Made by a program: the position numbers and the translations under genes. Of a stretch of DNA of 64,000 nucleotides, positions 44,714-54,400 are shown one piece after another. How positions within the stretch are numbered: position 1 is the first letter of the stretch; the number at the start of each line of letters is the position of its first letter. Where the stretch lies: contig JAHBWG010000002.1 of assembly GCA_019637095.1 (NCBI GenBank), forward strand, positions 62,001 through 126,000. Reading direction: 5' to 3'. The notes beneath the pieces are model-generated. The model worked only from the letters and a program-made list of their open reading frames with translations. It ran no database searches and was not told the DNA's origin. The stretch is from Sandaracinaceae bacterium (lineage in GTDB: Bacteria > Myxococcota_A > Polyangia > Polyangiales > Sandaracinaceae).

Positions 44714-46444
44714 ATGGGCCGAGCTCGCAAGCTGCCGTTCGCGTTGCGCGCCGCCGTCCACTCGGCGCTGCGCAGGGTGGCGGATCTCCAGGCGCCTTGC
44801 CCCGCGGGGCGGCGACGGGACGTGCTCGACGCGTCGTGGCGGGTGATCGGCGCGAGCCGGACGGCGCTCTGGCCGGCCGCGCTCGGGCCGGAGGCGCGCC
44901 TGGTCGCCGGCAAGGTGGAGAACCTGCGGGTCGCGACGGCGCGGCTCGGGCGGCGCGAGCTCGCGGCAGGTCAGGTGTTCTCGTTCTGGCGGCACGTCGG
45001 CCGCCCTTCGCGGCGCGCGGGGTTCGTGATCGGGCGCGAGCTGCGCGAGGGCTGCCTCGTCCCGAGCGTGGGCGGTGGGCTGTGCCAGCTCTCGAACGCG
45101 CTCTACGACGCGGCGCTGAGCGCGGGGCTCACGATCGTCGAGCGGCATGCGCACTCGGCGGTGGTCGCTGGATCGCTCGCCGAGCGCGGGCGGGACGCGA
45201 CGGTGTTCTTCCCGTACGTCGATCTGCGCTTCACCGCGCCGTTCCCGTACGCCGTCGAGGCGCGGATGAGCGCGGACGAGCTCGTCGTCGAGATCTTCGC
45301 GCGCTCGGGCCGGGCTCGCCGCGCCGCGCCGCGCGCGTCGCGCTGCGTCGAGCGCGCGAGCGAGGGGATCGGGAGCTGCCACTCGTGCGGGGTCGCGCGG
45401 TGTTCGTCCTACGCACCAGCGCTCGCGGGTGGGCCGCGCGGGGAGACCGCGTTCCTGCTCGACCGCTGGACGCCGGAGCACGACGCCTGGGTGTCCGCGC
45501 GGCGGCGCGAGGGCGACCTGCTCTTCATCCCCGCCGACGGCGGCCGCCGGGGCCGCGCCAGCTACCGCTGGGCGACGGAAGGCTTCGCCGAGGTCCGCGA
45601 GCACCTCGCGGTCACGCTCGCGCGCGCGCTCGCGTCGCGGCGGCTCGCCGAGCAGGGCGCGCAGCGTCAACGAGCATTGCTATCCTACGACGCGCGGCTC
45701 GCCGCGGCGATGGCGCGCGGGCTCGACCCCGGCGTCCGCCACCTCGTGGTCCAGCAGACGCTGTTGCCGCACCTCGAGCGGCTCGGCGCGCTCGGCGGAC
45801 GAACCGTCGACGTCCTCGCGACGCGGCTGCCGCTCGCGGCGCTGCACGCCCGGCTCGACGCGGCCGCGCGCCGCCACCCGCGCAGTCCGACGATCGCCGA
45901 CTTCCGGGCGCCTGCCGCGCTCGTCGAGGCAGAGCGCCGGGCGTTGACCCGCGCCGCCCGCGTCGTCACGCCGCACGCGGAGATCGCGCGCTGCGTCGGG
46001 CCGCGCGTCGAGCGCGTGGCCTGGGCGCGCTCGGTCCTGCCGCCCGCCGATCGCGGCGCGTACGTCGTCACCCTCGGGCCGATCGCCGCGCGCCGCGGCG
46101 CGCTCGAGCTGCGCGAGGCCCTGCGAGGGCTCGGCGCGACGCTCCGGGTGACCGGCCGCGACCTCGAAGGCGGCTTCGACTTCGGTGTCCCGCTCGCACC
46201 GCCGTCGCACGACCCGCTCGCGGGGGCGCGCGTCGTCGTCGCCCCGGCGTGGGTCGAGCACGAGCCCCGCGCCCTCTTGAGCGCGCTCGATCGCGGCGTG
46301 CCCGTCATCGCCTCCCGCGCCTGCGGGCTCGGCGCGCTCGAGGGGGTCACCGAGATCGCGCCCGGCGACGTCGCCGGGCTGCGCGCCGCGCTCTGCGCTC
46401 ACCTCGAGGGCCGGCCGGGCGCGCAGCGCGAGGCGCGTCGATGA
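44714..46444 (+). CDS. VanW-glycosyltransferase fusion protein
   Basis: 576 residues from ATG 44714 with GGGGG just upstream. The first part (about 1-220) is VanW: GQVFSFWRHVGRPS and VGGGLCQLSNALYDAALSAGLTIVERHAHS are the family hallmarks. A Cys cluster (SCHSCGVARC) follows. The last 250 residues look like a GT-B glycosyltransferase (GT4): RVVTPHAEIARCVGP, VVTLGPIAARRGALELREAL and VEHEPRALLSALDRGVPVIASRACGLGAL, the acceptor-side Glu loop. VanW function is unknown (vancomycin-resistance operons); fusion to a transferase suggests wall- or polymer-related glycosylation. No transmembrane segment or signal peptide is obvious. Confidence 0.83.
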   Translation: MGRARKLPFALRAAVHSALRRVADLQAPCPAGRRRDVLDASWRVIGASRTALWPAALGPEARLVAGKVENLRVATARLGRRELAAGQVFSFWRHVGRPSRRAGFVIGRELREGCLVPSVGGGLCQLSNALYDAALSAGLTIVERHAHSAVVAGSLAERGRDATVFFPYVDLRFTAPFPYAVEARMSADELVVEIFARSGRARRAAPRASRCVERASEGIGSCHSCGVARCSSYAPALAGGPRGETAFLLDRWTPEHDAWVSARRREGDLLFIPADGGRRGRASYRWATEGFAEVREHLAVTLARALASRRLAEQGAQRQRALLSYDARLAAAMARGLDPGVRHLVVQQTLLPHLERLGALGGRTVDVLATRLPLAALHARLDAAARRHPRSPTIADFRAPAALVEAERRALTRAARVVTPHAEIARCVGPRVERVAWARSVLPPADRGAYVVTLGPIAARRGALELREALRGLGATLRVTGRDLEGGFDFGVPLAPPSHDPLAGARVVVAPAWVEHEPRALLSALDRGVPVIASRACGLGALEGVTEIAPGDVAGLRAALCAHLEGRPGAQREARR

Positions 46445-46447
46445 AGC

Positions 46448-47785
46448 TCAGTCCACGCGGCGGAGCTTGTCGAGCATCGCGTCGGCGTCGATGAAGCCCG
46501 TCACGCGGTCGACCTCCTCGCCGTTCGAGCCGTGCAGGACGACGAGCGGCAGGCCGTGCTGGTTGTACTGCGCCAGGAGCTGCTGGCCGCGGCGGACGTC
46601 CTGCCCCGGGCTCAGGTCCACGCGCACGGGCACGAAGCGTCGGCCCTCCGCGACCACGCGCGGATCGGAGAACGTGTTGCGCTCGAGCTCTTGGCAGGCC
46701 TGGCACCACGACGCGCCGAAGTCGACGAGGAGCGGCCGCCCCTCGCGCTGCGCGAGCTCGCGCGCCTCCTCGTAGCTCGTCATCCACTCGATCTCGGCGT
46801 GCGTGGCGCCGTTGGCGGAGGCGGTCTCGGGCGCCGCGTTGAGCCACATCGCGATGCCCGCCGCGCCGACGACCGACAGCACGATGCCGGTGGTCTTGCG
46901 CGCGATCGTGCCCTTGCCCGCGCCGTGGTAGCTGAGGTGCACCGCGCCGAGCGCGAGCCCGATCAGGAGCATCCCGCTGAGCGCGCCGAGGAAGAGCCAG
47001 TTCTTGTCGACCAGCTCCGACAGTCCGATGAAGTCCTTCAGGAACCAGAGCGCCGCGGCGACCATCACGATGCCGAAGAAGCTCTTGACCCACTCCATCC
47101 AGCGGCCGCTCTTGGGCAGGCTGATCGCGAAGGTGCCCACGAGCCACGTGGGCAGGCCGACACCGAGCGCGTAGACGAAGAGGGCGAGGCCGCCGAACAC
47201 GACGCTCTGGGTCGTCGCGATCCAGGCGAGCAGACCGCTGAGCACCGGGCCCGTGCACGGGGCCGCGATCAGCCCGCCGACGAGCCCGAGCACGAACGCG
47301 CCCTTCGGGCCGAGGCCACCCATCGTCGCCAGCTTGTTCTGGATCGACGGCGGCAGCGCGAGCTCGAACGCGCCGAACATCGCGGCGGCCATGACGATGA
47401 AGAACACCGCCATGGGCACGACCACGTACCACTCGGCGAGGGCCGCGCCGAAGATCCCGCCGCCGAGCGCGGCGACCATCCCGAGCGGCGTGAAGAGCGC
47501 GCAGATCCCGAGCACGTACATGCTCGAGAGGAAGGCGCCGTGCGCTTTGCTCTTGGCCTCGCGCGCGCCGAAGATGCTCACGGTGATCGCGATCATCGGG
47601 TAGACGCAGGGCGTCAGCGCGGTGAGGAGCCCACCCAGGAACATGATCCCGAGCGCGACACCCCAGCTGCCGGAGCTGAGGGCCTCCTCGACGCCGAGCT
47701 CGGCGGCGAAGTCCGCTCGCGCCGCCGCGGCGACGAGAAGGACGGGCGTGGCGGCCAGGGCGGCGTTCAGCAGTCGTCGTTTCAT
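46448..47785 (-). CDS. dsbD: DsbD-like thiol:disulfide interchange protein
   Basis: 445 residues. A signal peptide is followed by eight-helix DsbD beta domain (TPCVYPMIAITVSIFGA at about 60, and APCTGPVLSG at about 180), whose two Cys move electrons across the membrane. The C-terminal thioredoxin-like gamma domain has SWCQACQELE near residue 350. The N-terminal alpha domain of E. coli DsbD is absent, as in short DsbD types. It delivers reductant to the periplasm, for Cys-rich protein folding or cytochrome c maturation, which fits the haem lipoproteins encoded on both sides. Convergent with the VanW fusion gene, three bases from its end. Confidence 0.92.
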   Translation of the reverse strand: MKRRLLNAALAATPVLLVAAAARADFAAELGVEEALSSGSWGVALGIMFLGGLLTALTPCVYPMIAITVSIFGAREAKSKAHGAFLSSMYVLGICALFTPLGMVAALGGGIFGAALAEWYVVVPMAVFFIVMAAAMFGAFELALPPSIQNKLATMGGLGPKGAFVLGLVGGLIAAPCTGPVLSGLLAWIATTQSVVFGGLALFVYALGVGLPTWLVGTFAISLPKSGRWMEWVKSFFGIVMVAAALWFLKDFIGLSELVDKNWLFLGALSGMLLIGLALGAVHLSYHGAGKGTIARKTTGIVLSVVGAAGIAMWLNAAPETASANGATHAEIEWMTSYEEARELAQREGRPLLVDFGASWCQACQELERNTFSDPRVVAEGRRFVPVRVDLSPGQDVRRGQQLLAQYNQHGLPLVVLHGSNGEEVDRVTGFIDADAMLDKLRRVD

Positions 47786-48124
47786 CGCAGTCCCACTCCG
47801 AGCACCGGACAGCATAGCGCGGTTCCGGGGCGTCCGGGACCCCGCGTGGCGGTTCCGGTGACGCGATTCGCAAGCTGCGGGCCGACCCGCGGACCGGGCA
47901 CGATGGCTCGAATCGCGCCGCGACGAGCACGGCGCGCTCCGGCTCCGAGGCTCCATCGGGGCTCCTCGTGCCCAGGGGGGCACGCGCCCCCAGACCGCTC
48001 GAGGACCCGGGGGGCTGTCCCCCCGAGAAGCGGCGCTCTCTGGGGAGAAACGAGCGTCGCCCCGCATGGAACGAAGCCTGCACAGTACGGGGACAACGTG
48101 GACCGTGCTGTGTTGGAGGCGCGA
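47786..48124. other. Divergent intergenic region with two GC hairpins
   Basis: This 339-bp gap holds the promoters of dsbD (minus) and the haem-lipoprotein cluster (plus). It contains GGGGG/CCCCC around 47975-47991 and a perfect CGGGGGG / CCCCCCG stem at 48008-48025, plus an RBS GGAGG at 48115-48119. No gene or clear sigma box is visible. Confidence 0.6.
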
Positions 48125-50380
48125 ATGACTCGACTGATGAACAAGGGTGCGATTGCGGTGCTGGCCGCGCTCGTGGCCCTGCCGCTCGCCGCGTGCAGCG
48201 ACGACGGCGTCGGAACCAGCGTGGTGCCCAACGTCGAGGCGATCGTCTTCGTCTCGCGCGCCTTCGAGCGCGCCGACGGGTCGCACAACGTGACGGGCGG
48301 GAACAACCAGACCATCGACTACCTGCGCTACGAGCCGGGTGGCGGCCTGATGCTCCTGTCTCCGCCCACCCCGAGCGGGACGCTCACCGATCTCACCGCG
48401 GAGGCGGGGTTCGAGGGCGTCGACATCAACGGCATCGACCTGAGCTTCGACGCCCGCCAGGTCGTCTTCTCGATGCAGCACGCGGGTGACAACCGCTACC
48501 ACGTCTACCTCGCGAACCTCGACGGCTCGGGGATCCGGCAGCTCACGTTCGGCGACTACCACGACGTGATGCCCATCTTCGTGCCCGGCAACCGCATCGC
48601 GTTCGTGACGAACCAGCCGTACACCGCGATGGGCACCCGCGCCGACGAGTACAACCACTCGCGCGTCGTGACGCAGATCGCGACGATGGATCTCGCGGCC
48701 GGCGACGCGAGCCGTCACCTCTGCTCGCAGAACCTCTCGCACACCGCGCTGCCGACCTTGCTGAGCGATGGCCGCATCGGCTTCTCCCGTTGGGAGCACC
48801 TCGGCCCGGTCAACGACGTGAAGTTCTTCGCGATGAACCCCGACTGCACCGACATGGTCGCGATCGCGGGCCAGTTCGGGAAGGGCTTCAACTCGATCGT
48901 GCAGGCGCAGGAGGTCGAGCCGGGCGTGTTCGTCAGCATCGCGACGAGCCGCCGCGGCACCATCCAGGGCGGCGCGGTGATGCGCATCGACGCGCGCTCG
49001 CGGACCTCGACGGACCCGCGCCTCTACGTCGACGTCCAGCAGGCGTCGTTCCGCAACCTCACGCCCGACGTGCCGACCGGCATGGAGTCGCCGGCGAGCG
49101 GCGTCGGCCGCTACCGCAACCCGCGGCCGCTCAACAGCGTCACCGGCAGCGAGGAGCTCTTGCTCGTGAGCTGGGCCAACGGCGACGTGAACGACCGCAA
49201 CGAGCTCGCGTCGACCGCGCCGAACTTCGGCGTCTACGTGCTCAACACCGACTCGGGCAACCGCACGCTCGTGTACGACAACCCGAACATGTGGGACCTC
49301 TACGCGATCCCGGTCGTCCCGCGCAACGAGCCGCCGGTCATCACCCCGACCGTCAGCAACCCGGACCCGACCGTCCCCGCGATCATCGGCTCGATCGACG
49401 TCACCTCGACCTCGCTCAACGAGACGGTCCGCGGCGCGCAGTTCGACGGCACCCCGCTGTCCGAGGCGCTCGGCCACGCGGTCCAGATGCGCATCATCGA
49501 GGGCTTCTCCTCGGAGATCGGCGCGGTCGGTCAGTTCGGCCTGACGATGCACGAGGGCGCCGCGATCCTCGGCGAGACCCCGATCCACGAGGACGGCTCG
49601 TGGCGCGCGGCCGTGCCGGCGTACCTGCCCTACCACCTCCAGCCCCTCGACCGGTACGGCCTCTCGATCCGCAACCAGATGCTCTGGATCCAGGCGATGC
49701 CCGGGGAGACCCGCAACTGCGGCGGCTGCCACGAGTCGCGCTCCGCGCAGACCCTGCCGCGCGTCGGCTCGACGACCCTCGCGCAGCAGGTCGGCGCCGA
49801 CATGACGACCTTCCGCGCGATCGCCGACCGCATCGAGCTGCCCTGGTACGGCGCCGCGAGCCGCGAGAACGTGCAGGACGTCCTCGACCGCAACTGCGTC
49901 GAGTGCCACGACGGTGGCGCGCGCGACCCGTACGCGGGCCGCTTCTACACCGTCGAGGTCACGACGATGGAGGGCGAGATGCTGGAGTACCAGATCCCGT
50001 ACCTCGACCTCAGCGACCGCCCCCTCGAGGTCTTCTACGAGAACGAGGTCGTCAACTACCCGGCCAGCTACGTCTCGCTGCTCTACATCTCCGCGATGAT
50101 GGGCGACTCGACGGCGACCGGTGACGTCCCGCCGGAGTGGATCGTGCCCGGCGCCGCGCGCAACTCGCGCCTCATCGAGGTCATGAACATGATCGGGACC
50201 GACGCGTCCGACCTCGCCTGGGGCTCGCGCCCGATGCACCCCGAGGATCAGGGCAGGACGGTGACCCGCGAGGATCGCCTCGCCCTCATCCGGAGCGCGG
50301 ACCTCGGCGGCCAGTACTACTCGCGCTGGAACGTCGCGGGCGGCATGTGGGCCGGCGTCGAGAGCTACCCGGCCCCCTGA
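48125..50380 (+). CDS. Hydrazine-synthase-alpha-like haem lipoprotein
   Basis: 751 residues from ATG 48125 (RBS GGAGG, 5-base spacing). The signal peptide ends LVALPLAACSD. A TolB/propeller-like region (DARQVVFSMQHAGDNRYHVYLANLDGSGIRQLTFGD, FFAMNPDCTDMVAIAG) covers about 40-400. A later domain (DGSWRAAVPAYLPYHLQPLD ... QAMPGETRNCGGCHESR, about 500-540) matches the hydrazine synthase alpha family (HZS_alpha), followed by a second haem motif NCVECHDGG near residue 590. The enzyme identity is not implied: this organism is not an anammox planctomycete and no beta or gamma subunit is present. It is probably a surface redox protein. First gene of the 48-58 kb cluster. Confidence 0.86.
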   Translation: MTRLMNKGAIAVLAALVALPLAACSDDGVGTSVVPNVEAIVFVSRAFERADGSHNVTGGNNQTIDYLRYEPGGGLMLLSPPTPSGTLTDLTAEAGFEGVDINGIDLSFDARQVVFSMQHAGDNRYHVYLANLDGSGIRQLTFGDYHDVMPIFVPGNRIAFVTNQPYTAMGTRADEYNHSRVVTQIATMDLAAGDASRHLCSQNLSHTALPTLLSDGRIGFSRWEHLGPVNDVKFFAMNPDCTDMVAIAGQFGKGFNSIVQAQEVEPGVFVSIATSRRGTIQGGAVMRIDARSRTSTDPRLYVDVQQASFRNLTPDVPTGMESPASGVGRYRNPRPLNSVTGSEELLLVSWANGDVNDRNELASTAPNFGVYVLNTDSGNRTLVYDNPNMWDLYAIPVVPRNEPPVITPTVSNPDPTVPAIIGSIDVTSTSLNETVRGAQFDGTPLSEALGHAVQMRIIEGFSSEIGAVGQFGLTMHEGAAILGETPIHEDGSWRAAVPAYLPYHLQPLDRYGLSIRNQMLWIQAMPGETRNCGGCHESRSAQTLPRVGSTTLAQQVGADMTTFRAIADRIELPWYGAASRENVQDVLDRNCVECHDGGARDPYAGRFYTVEVTTMEGEMLEYQIPYLDLSDRPLEVFYENEVVNYPASYVSLLYISAMMGDSTATGDVPPEWIVPGAARNSRLIEVMNMIGTDASDLAWGSRPMHPEDQGRTVTREDRLALIRSADLGGQYYSRWNVAGGMWAGVESYPAP

Positions 50381-50412
50381 ACGGAACTGCGGAAGAACAA
50401 GTGGAGAACGTC

Positions 50413-51303
50413 ATGAAGCACTTCGATAAGGCCCTCCTCGCCGCGGTCATCCTCCTGGCCTCCCCGGCCGCGGCTCAGGACAACAACGACTCGTCTGCCG
50501 ACAACCAGTACGACCGCGCCCGCGGCGAGCTGAGCCCCGGCACCGGCGCGCCGACCCAGGCGCAGCTCATGCAGGTCATCGAGAGCGGCTCCTCGGAGCG
50601 CCTCGCCAGCCTGCTCGAGTACGGCGAGCTCGTGCAGTGCCACGCCTGCGTGCCGCTGCTCGAGCGCCGCCTCCTCGAGAGCGACGACGCCCTCACCCGC
50701 GAGATGGCGGCGTGGTGGCTCCGCCGCCGCCCCTTCGGGTTCGCCGCGGTGTTCCGCGACATCCGCACCGCGCTCGCGAACGACGCCAACCCCGTCCGCC
50801 GCGCGCGCGCCGCCGAGGCCCTCGGCGAGTTCATGGACCCGAACGGCGTCCGCTACCTCCGCGAAGCCATCGCTCGTGACGCGGACCCGCGGGTCCGTGC
50901 GGCGGCGGTCGCCGGCCTCGGCCGGATCAACTCGCCCGCCGGCATCCAGGGGATCGTCGAGGCGTTCTCCGACTCGGACGCCAGCGTGCGTGAGGCGGCG
51001 GTCGGTCAGGTCCTCTACGTGAACCTGTTCCGCGAGCACGACGCGCTCATGGGCCTCTTGGCCGACGAGAACGTCGACGTCCGGCGCCGCGCGGCGCTCG
51101 CCCTCGGGACCTTCCGCGTCGCGGAGGCGGCTCCGGCCCTCGTCGCGATGCTCGCCGACTCGGCGCCGATGGCGCGCCAGGCGGCCGCCTGGTCGCTCGG
51201 CCGCATCGGCGGCAGCGCCGCCCGCAACGCGCTCACCGAGCGCCAGACCCTCGAGACGATCTCCTACGTGCGCGACGCGATCGAAGTCGCGCTCCGCATG
51301 TAG
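50413..51303 (+). CDS. Exported HEAT-repeat protein
   Basis: 296 residues from ATG 50413 with GGAGA six bases upstream; a GTG at 50401 is an alternative. Signal peptide MKHFDKALLAAVILLASPAAAQ. Residues 55-280 carry HEAT/PBS-type helical repeats (NPVRRARAAEALGEF, DPRVRAAAVAGLGRINS, DVRRRAALALGTF, APMARQAAAWSLGRIGG). One CHAC segment near residue 75 has two Cys but no haem motif. Periplasmic HEAT proteins act as scaffolds. It sits 32 bp after the haem lipoprotein and before a strong terminator, so it ends that transcript. Confidence 0.87.
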   Translation: MKHFDKALLAAVILLASPAAAQDNNDSSADNQYDRARGELSPGTGAPTQAQLMQVIESGSSERLASLLEYGELVQCHACVPLLERRLLESDDALTREMAAWWLRRRPFGFAAVFRDIRTALANDANPVRRARAAEALGEFMDPNGVRYLREAIARDADPRVRAAAVAGLGRINSPAGIQGIVEAFSDSDASVREAAVGQVLYVNLFREHDALMGLLADENVDVRRRAALALGTFRVAEAAPALVAMLADSAPMARQAAAWSLGRIGGSAARNALTERQTLETISYVRDAIEVALRM

Positions 51304-51348
51304 TCGAGCTGCCCCGCGGGGTGGGACCGTCGGGTCCCGAAGGGGGAA

Positions 51349-51391
51349 ACGGGGCGCCTGGAGGAACTCCTCCGGGCGCCCCGTCTTTTTC
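51349..51391 (+). terminator. Strong rho-independent terminator
   Basis: A 16-bp stem (ACGGGGCGCCTGGAGG at 51349-51364 with CCTCCGGGCGCCCCGT at 51369-51384, one G.U pair), 4-base loop and CTTTTTC. It ends the haem-lipoprotein/HEAT transcript. A smaller hairpin (GGGACC/GGTCCC) precedes it at about 51322-51337. Confidence 0.9.
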
Positions 51392-51416
51392 ATTAGACTC
51401 ACCGTCGAGGAACACG

Positions 51417-54400
51417 ATGCGTAGGTTCTCCGCCCTGGCCCTCTCGATCTCCGGTCTCGCGCTGTCGGCGTGCCAGCAGTCCGACGACCCGGACTTCTCG
51501 TACTACGAGGAGCGGATCGGCCCGACCCTGACGAACGGCTGCGCGCGCGCGCCCGCGGGGAGCGGCTGCCACCTCGCGCGCCCGGACGGGACCGCGCTCG
51601 GGAACCTCGACGTCTCGAGCTACGACTCGCTCGCGCGGCGCTACGACGTGCTCGAGGCCTACGGGCCGTACTCCGTCAGCTTGCTGCTGCTCAAGGCGAG
51701 CGAGCCGATCGACATCAGCGTCGAGACCTGGGATCCGGTCAACCGCTTCGTCGACGTCACCACGGACATCCGGCACAACAACGGCCGCACGATCGACCGC
51801 GGCTCGCGCGGCTACGCGCAGCTCCAGCAGTGGATGACGGCGGGCTACGCGCGCAGCGGCGTGCACGACGAGACGCTCGCCGAGAACATCGGCGAGTGCG
51901 TCCGCGGCGCCGGCTCGCACGCGCTCTACACGCCGGGCTTCGGCGCGCGCTTCCCCGCGTCGTTCCAGCGCTTCCGCGACGAGGTGCAGCCCGTCTTGCG
52001 CCGCACGTGCGCGGGCAGCACGTGCCACGGCTCGCACATCGCCGACCTCTACTTCGCGTGCGGCGACGACGACGCGGAGCTCGACTGGAACTTCTGGATC
52101 GCGGTCTCGCACCTCACGACGCCGACCTCGACCTCGGAGCTGCTGCGCCGCCCGCTCTCCACCTTCCGCGGCGGCGTGTTCCACGAGGGCGGGAACGTGT
52201 TCGGGTCCGCGGAGGACGCCGACTACCGCACGATCTTCGCGTGGGCCGACGAGCTCGTCACCTCGCAGCCGGACGCCATCGCGCCGCCGACCGAGATCAC
52301 CGAGGGCCTGCGCTACTTCGCCAACCGCGTGCAGCCCGTGCTCGTCAGGAAGGGTTGCATGTTCCTGAACTGCCACAGCCCTTCGATGTTCCACGACCTG
52401 CGCCTGCAGGGCGGCGCGCAGGGCCACTTCGCGCGCGTCGCGACGTACCGCAACTACGACAGCGCGCGGCACCTCCTCGCGCTCGACGCTTCGAGCCCGA
52501 ACGAGAGCCGGGTGATCGCGAAGAACCTCTTCGCCCCCGAGCAGGTGCCCGGCAGCCCCGGGATCTTCCACCGCGGCGGCGCGCTGTTCGAGGACTTCGG
52601 CGAAGCCGGCGTGATCAACCCCGCGACGCCGGACGACTGCGCGGGCTTCGACGCCGACGCGGGCGACCTCAACGAGGTGCCGGCGTACTGCATCATGGTC
52701 CGCTGGCACGAGATCGAGCGCCAGGAGGCGATCGCGCGCGGTGAGCTCTTCCCCGCGGGCGAGGTCGTCCGCGGCGTCGCGTGGATCGCGCGCCCGCCTG
52801 GCGTCGGTGAGCCGCGCGACTTCGACACGTACCGGCCGGGCGCCGATCTCATGCTCGCGTCCGCGAGCGTCGACGGCGCGGGCGCGCTCAGCATCGGCGC
52901 GCCGGCGAGTGTGCTCTCCGGCTGCGGGCTCGACGCGGCGAGCGCGGACCTGCGCGGCCTCGCGGTCAGCTGGAGCGGGACCTCGCTCGCGTTCGGCGCG
53001 CGCTCGAGCGCGACGCAGCCGCTGCGGCTCTACCGGATGAACGCCGACGGAACCGGCTGCGCGCGCATCCCGGGGATCGCCGCCGACGCGGACACGCAGA
53101 ACGGCATCCTCACGCACGACTTCGATCCCGCCTTCGGCCCTGACGACACGCTCGTGTTCGCGTCGACGCGCGGCAACTCGGATCCGGCGATCCTCGGCTT
53201 CGCGGGCCCGACGCGGACGCCGGCCGCGATGCAGCCGAACGCGAACCTCTACGTCGTCGATCCGGGCGGCGAGGTCCGCCAGCTCACCTACCTGTTGAAC
53301 CAGGAGATCCAGCCCTCGTTCATGACGGACGGCCGCCTCATCTTCACCGCCGAGAAGCGGGAGCCGGACTTCCACCAGCTCGCGGGGCGGCGTCAGAACG
53401 TCGACGGCGGCGACTACCACCCGCTCTTCGCGCAGCGCGACAGCGTCGGCTACCGCATGGCGACCGAGATCGTGGAGCTGCTCGATCGCAACCTCGCGCT
53501 CGTCGCCGCGCCGCTCGACGCCGCCGACGGCGCCGGCCGGATCGTCATCGTCAACCGCTCGATCGGCCCCGACCAGAGCGAGCCGCGGCCCGATGGCGAC
53601 CAGTACTACATCGCCTCGCAGCGCATCCCCGTCGCGAGCGGCGCGTGGCGCTCGCCGTACCCGCTGCCCAGCGGGAGGATCCTCGTGAGCTGCGATCGCG
53701 GGGCGGGGAGCCTCACGGCCGGCGGCTACGCGTACCAGCTCTGCGAGCTCGACGCCGACAGCGGCGCCGTGCGCGAGGTCGGCGGCGTCGCGGGCCGCGC
53801 GAACATCCGCCCCGTCGCGATCTACGCGCGCGCCCACCGCGAGATCTTCGTGTCGCGCATCGACGAGGCGAACGGACACACCTACGTCGAGCGCGGGCAG
53901 ATCGACGCGGACGTCGAGGTCGTCGACTTCCCCGTGCTCGCGTCGCTGCTGTTCGAGAACACGCGCAACGGCCGGTCGATCTCGCAGGACATCGGCGGCG
54001 TGCGCGTCTTCGGCGAGTACCCGCCGCCGATGGGCGCGAGCTCGTTCGCCGACGTCGGGGGCATGGTCGTCGACGACGCCTTCGGGCGCGTGTTCCTCGA
54101 TCGCCGCGAGCTCGGCCACGTGCCGCTCAACCCGGACGGATCGACGCGCTTCCGGTACCGCGGCGGCCTCCCGATCGTGCTCGGCGTCACGGGCCGCGAC
54201 GGCAACCCCCTGGCCTTCGCGGACGGTGCGCCGTTCAGCGGCGAGGTGGTCCAGCGCGAGCAGATGCAGTTCTACCCGGGGGAGCGGGCGCACCAGTCCT
54301 TCCGCCGCCCGCTCTTCAACGGGATGTGCGGCGGCTGCCACGGCTCGATCTCGAACCGAGAGCTCGACGTCGTGGTGAACATCGACGTCCTGACGAGCGC

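Noticed and set aside
48125-50380. True hydrazine synthase (anammox)
   Set aside because: No beta/gamma subunits or anammox genes in the window; lipobox and propeller point to a surface homologue.
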